Of a stretch of DNA of 64,000 nt, positions 62,201-64,000 are shown piece by piece. The DNA is taken from assembly GCF_932526225.1 (NCBI RefSeq), contig NC_064045.1, forward strand, positions 3,792,498 through 3,856,497. The letters are read 5' to 3'. The notes under the pieces are model-generated. The model searched no databases and was not told the DNA's origin. It saw nothing but the letters and a program-made list of their open reading frames with translations. How positions within the stretch are numbered: position 1 is the stretch's first letter; the number at the start of each line of letters is the position of its first letter. This stretch comes from Nematostella vectensis (taxonomy: Eukaryota; Cnidaria; Anthozoa; Actiniaria; Edwardsiidae). A program made the translations under genes and the position numbers.

Positions 62201-62897
62201 TGAAGCATGCCTTTGCAGTATCTCCACAGGACGTTTATTGTCGGATTTGGCTACATACTAGAGGGATCTAGCTTAGGATTCTTAGTTTTGTCTACAAATA
62301 GCACGTCTATTGAGAACCAAAAGTGGACTTGTCGGTGGAGGGGGGGGGGGTGCGTTCTTTGAAATGGATGTCGGGAAAATTGACCTCTCTCCTCAAAATC
62401 GCACCCCTTCCTCCGTTAAATAATGAACCTTCCCTAACCATCATAATTATCATATCCATCACAATTCTTACTGTCTCTCTCTTTAACCGTTTCAATTGAC
62501 GAACTTATCGCTTCTATTCGTCTTCTTTTCTCACTATCCTAATTTCCCCCCCTTTTGACCGTTTTAAGTGACGAAGTTATCGCTTCCATTCGTCTCCTTG
62601 TCTCACTATTTCTACTGTCTCTCTCTTTGAACGTTTCAGTTGACGAACTTATCGCTTCTATTCGTCTCCTTATCTCGCTATTCTTATTGTCTCTCTCTTT
62701 GACCGTTACAGGTGACGAACTTATCGCTTCTATTCGTCTCCATTTCTCACTATTCTAATTTTCTCTATTTTTAAATGTTTTAGGTGACGAACGTGTCGCT
62801 TCTACTCGTCTCACCACAAGACGTCTTGGTCACGTGGAAACACAAGAGCGCAAAGTACGATCTTGCTGTAGCAAAATCTCAATCTAACAATCCCTGA
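56296..62897 (+). CDS. IDUA: Alpha-L-iduronidase, lysosomal (8 exons seen, 3' end uncertain)
   Basis: Exons: 56296..56782, 57210..57418, 57980..58246, 58645..58691, 59264..59471, 60335..60616, 61238..61372, 62784..62897, in frame with matching phases. The enzyme is a GH39 glycosidase that removes terminal iduronic acid from dermatan and heparan sulfate in lysosomes. A signal peptide opens the protein (LNLSIFLLLSFISLG). The catalytic acid/base is in SWNFESWNEP (E180) and the nucleophile in IPIYNDEADPLVGW (E296). Also visible are LLSNDNAFISYPPAYFTQRTL, RKIEFIRKSVLSIMGLLSLL and GRPLFPTEKEFAKMRA. Exon 4 is only 47 nt. The last exon (VTNVSLLLVSPQDVLVTWKHK...) enters the C-terminal fibronectin-like domain. 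Read to its stop it gives 582 aa, about 70 short of human IDUA, so a splice near GCAAA|GTACGA and further exons beyond the window are likely. Confidence 0.93.
56880..57035. mobile_element. Dispersed element, GGGCTGTAGCAGGG family, copy 3
   Basis: In IDUA intron 1. Shares 'gggggcacaatacagaaac', 'catggccatgcctctac', 'tggttatttccttataat' and 'ctctgctacgttcctg', in the opposite orientation to the copy at 38585. Confidence 0.6.
57519..57667. mobile_element. MITE, CAGGCGCGTACCCAGG family, copy 5
   Basis: 149 bp in IDUA intron 2. Ends are 'caggcacatttccagg' and the complement of 'caggcacctacacagg'. The interior is inverse to the AGPS copy: 'agtatttgacgatcc' and 'tttaataagaaatgaccca'. Confidence 0.8.
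58735..58885. repeat. ACCGC-rich dispersed repeat, copy 2
   Basis: Same motif order as 242-472: 'aggagggggcgcaaaggggg', 'tgcgaaaaccgc', 'accgcagtcta', 'gaaaaaccgcgc', 'aaggcaaaaccgcatc'. It lies in IDUA intron 4, 43 bp past the 47-nt exon. Confidence 0.65.
59625..59760. repeat. Dispersed repeat 'ctgccagaaa...aaaaaactaga', copy 2
   Basis: In IDUA intron 5. Resembles 11400-11535 and contains a C18 run. Confidence 0.4.
61765..61870. mobile_element. Dispersed element, GGGCTGTAGCAGGG family, copy 4
   Basis: 'gccgtagcaggcca', a G16 run, 'acaatacagaaacatcaag', 'ggcacatgccctcagtgcccc' and 'cttgctacagccctg', in IDUA intron 7. The ends are inverse to one another. Confidence 0.65.
62088..62415. repeat. 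Element starting 'caggcccgtcgtacccagg'
   Basis: In IDUA intron 7. Starts with the same type of end as the CAGGCGCGTACCCAGG MITEs, then 'ggggtgtgcgaaatc' and a distant inverse patch 'ggtgcgttctttg...gcaccccttcctc'. Probably a longer relative of that family; the right end is unclear. Confidence 0.45.
62485..62815 (+). repeat. 72-bp tandem repeat spanning the IDUA exon 8 acceptor
   Basis: The core 'gacgaacttatcgcttctat' recurs at 62498, 62570, 62642, 62714 and 62786, exactly 72 bp apart, each preceded by a pyrimidine tract ('ctctctctttgaccgttt'). The last copy is the real acceptor (tgttttag, ending 62783) and the first codons of exon 8. Upstream copies keep AG-ending acceptors at 62568, 62640 and 62711, but reading from the latter two meets a stop codon before exon 8. 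Confidence 0.9.
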
Positions 62898-64000
62898 TGT
62901 CAATCCTTGTTAGCGTAAACCATGTGGGTTGTCCTCAAGCATACACTCACTGAAATATTTATATATTCATTCTATTTTACCTCATACACATAATTTTCGC
63001 GACGTCCGGCGGATATGTGTTTGAATTGCGCATTTTTTGCTAAAGTTACCAATTTTAGCATAGTGATAGTTTTTTAATACCCTTTTCAAGATAGGCTATA
63101 GAGCCAAGCTCAGATCGGCTTTAATTTCTAATTAATAAGGAGTATTGATTTGGCCGCCATTTTAAACCGGAAGTAAACTACCTTTTAATAAAAAATAAAT
63201 AAACTTGCGCATTTTGATACTGTTTTTCACTAGACAACTAAGATGAAAGTCAAAGAATGTATTTAAACCCAATATTTTTTTAAAATAACAGCAAATTTGT
63301 CATTTTTGGAACTTTAAAAGGGATAGCCACCTTTAACCGGATGTAGTCGAAAGTGAAACCTCGGACGTTTATTTCACCCCGCGCCCTCTAGCAAAAGACA
63401 CCAATTTAATTGCAGGCAAGAAGAGTGATAATCGCACACCCGAGGCCACCAGATTAACAGTTCCTACTGTTAGAAACCGTTCGTCTTGTAGCACTTGCAC
63501 ACATTCATGTGTGCGGTCGTTTACAGACGTTGAAGTCAATTGGTGGAGCGGCCCGCTCCCGGGGTACTTGGTATCGCCACCAGGCTTGTCACATAAGCAG
63601 TTGCTTTTGTCTTTCTTTTCTCTTGATCCAGCTATTGAGCGTGAATGTTTGGTATACTTGGGCTGGCTATATGTGTCTTTTAAATCATTTGACGACTTTC
63701 GAAAATAGTGAGTATCGACGCGTGACTTTTCACTTTCGGATTAAATTATCGGCCATTTTAATATCCCAAGATAATCCGTGATTAAATCAGATTTTCTTTT
63801 GGCTCCATAGCTTATCTTCAAAAGATGACCCTAAACTACTTCTGAAACAAGTGAAACAAACGTGCCAGTAATTACTCTTGACTACTTCCGGTTCAAAATC
63901 GCTGTCACCGTAAAAGTTACAAAAATTAAAAAATCTTGTTATTTTAAGAACTCTTTGGTTTAGATGCATTCTCTGACTTATAATTTCTTTGTCTATGCGT
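62898..64000. other. Right end of window, no assigned gene
   Basis: AT-rich. An open frame at about 63430-63708 follows a possible acceptor (agattaacag at 63461), but it has no recognised domain and does not resemble the missing end of IDUA. Confidence 0.4.

Noticed and set aside
63430-63781. Possible exon continuing IDUA
   Set aside because: It does not resemble the missing fibronectin-like end of IDUA, and the phase cannot be tested within the window.

Overview
This is animal nuclear DNA: compact multi-exon genes with GT-AG introns, about 40% GC or less, LINE retrotransposons, many short inverted-repeat elements and several large minisatellites. The gene set (AGPS, PSMD10, IDUA, an SH2-SOCS protein, a WD40-SOCS-box protein, a secreted PAN-EGF protein, a DED/DD kinase, CR1-like LINEs with a PHD finger) fits an early-branching invertebrate, most likely a cnidarian. 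That placement is inference, not proof.

Layout: 0.8-1.8 kb, first two exons of a secreted PAN-EGF protein (-). 2.1-5.7 kb, an apparently intact CR1/L2-type LINE (-). 5.8-9.6 kb, inverted-repeat elements and a polypyrimidine minisatellite. 9.8-10.9 kb, a WD40-SOCS-box exon with one in-frame stop (-). 14.1-18.0 kb, complete three-exon AGPS (-), with a copy of part of its own exon 3 inside an intronic repeat. 19.1-20.8 kb, SOCS2/CISH-like gene with upstream ORFs (+). 21.9-24.1 kb, 43-bp minisatellite. 26.2-48.2 kb, a 12-exon gene (-) predicted to encode DED-DD-kinase (617 aa). One intron of it is almost filled by a 9.3-kb, 23-bp satellite; another holds a Tc1/mariner fragment and a decayed BEN-like gene on the other strand. 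48.7-55.9 kb, complete seven-exon PSMD10 (-), with a second LINE (one stop codon) in intron 1. 56.3-62.9 kb, IDUA (+), divergent from PSMD10.

The most interesting object is the DED-DD-kinase gene. All 12 exons join in frame with matching splice phases, and the product places a FADD-like adaptor module in front of a MAP3K-type kinase with all catalytic residues. The reading would be a death-receptor or DED-filament platform wired directly to MAP kinase signalling. Its C-terminal tail is encoded by a 21-bp minisatellite.

Repeats are the other theme: at least five tandem arrays, two with higher-order structure, and several families of short elements present two to six times. Exon calls were made by reading splice sites, phase and family resemblance by eye; no alignments or databases were used.
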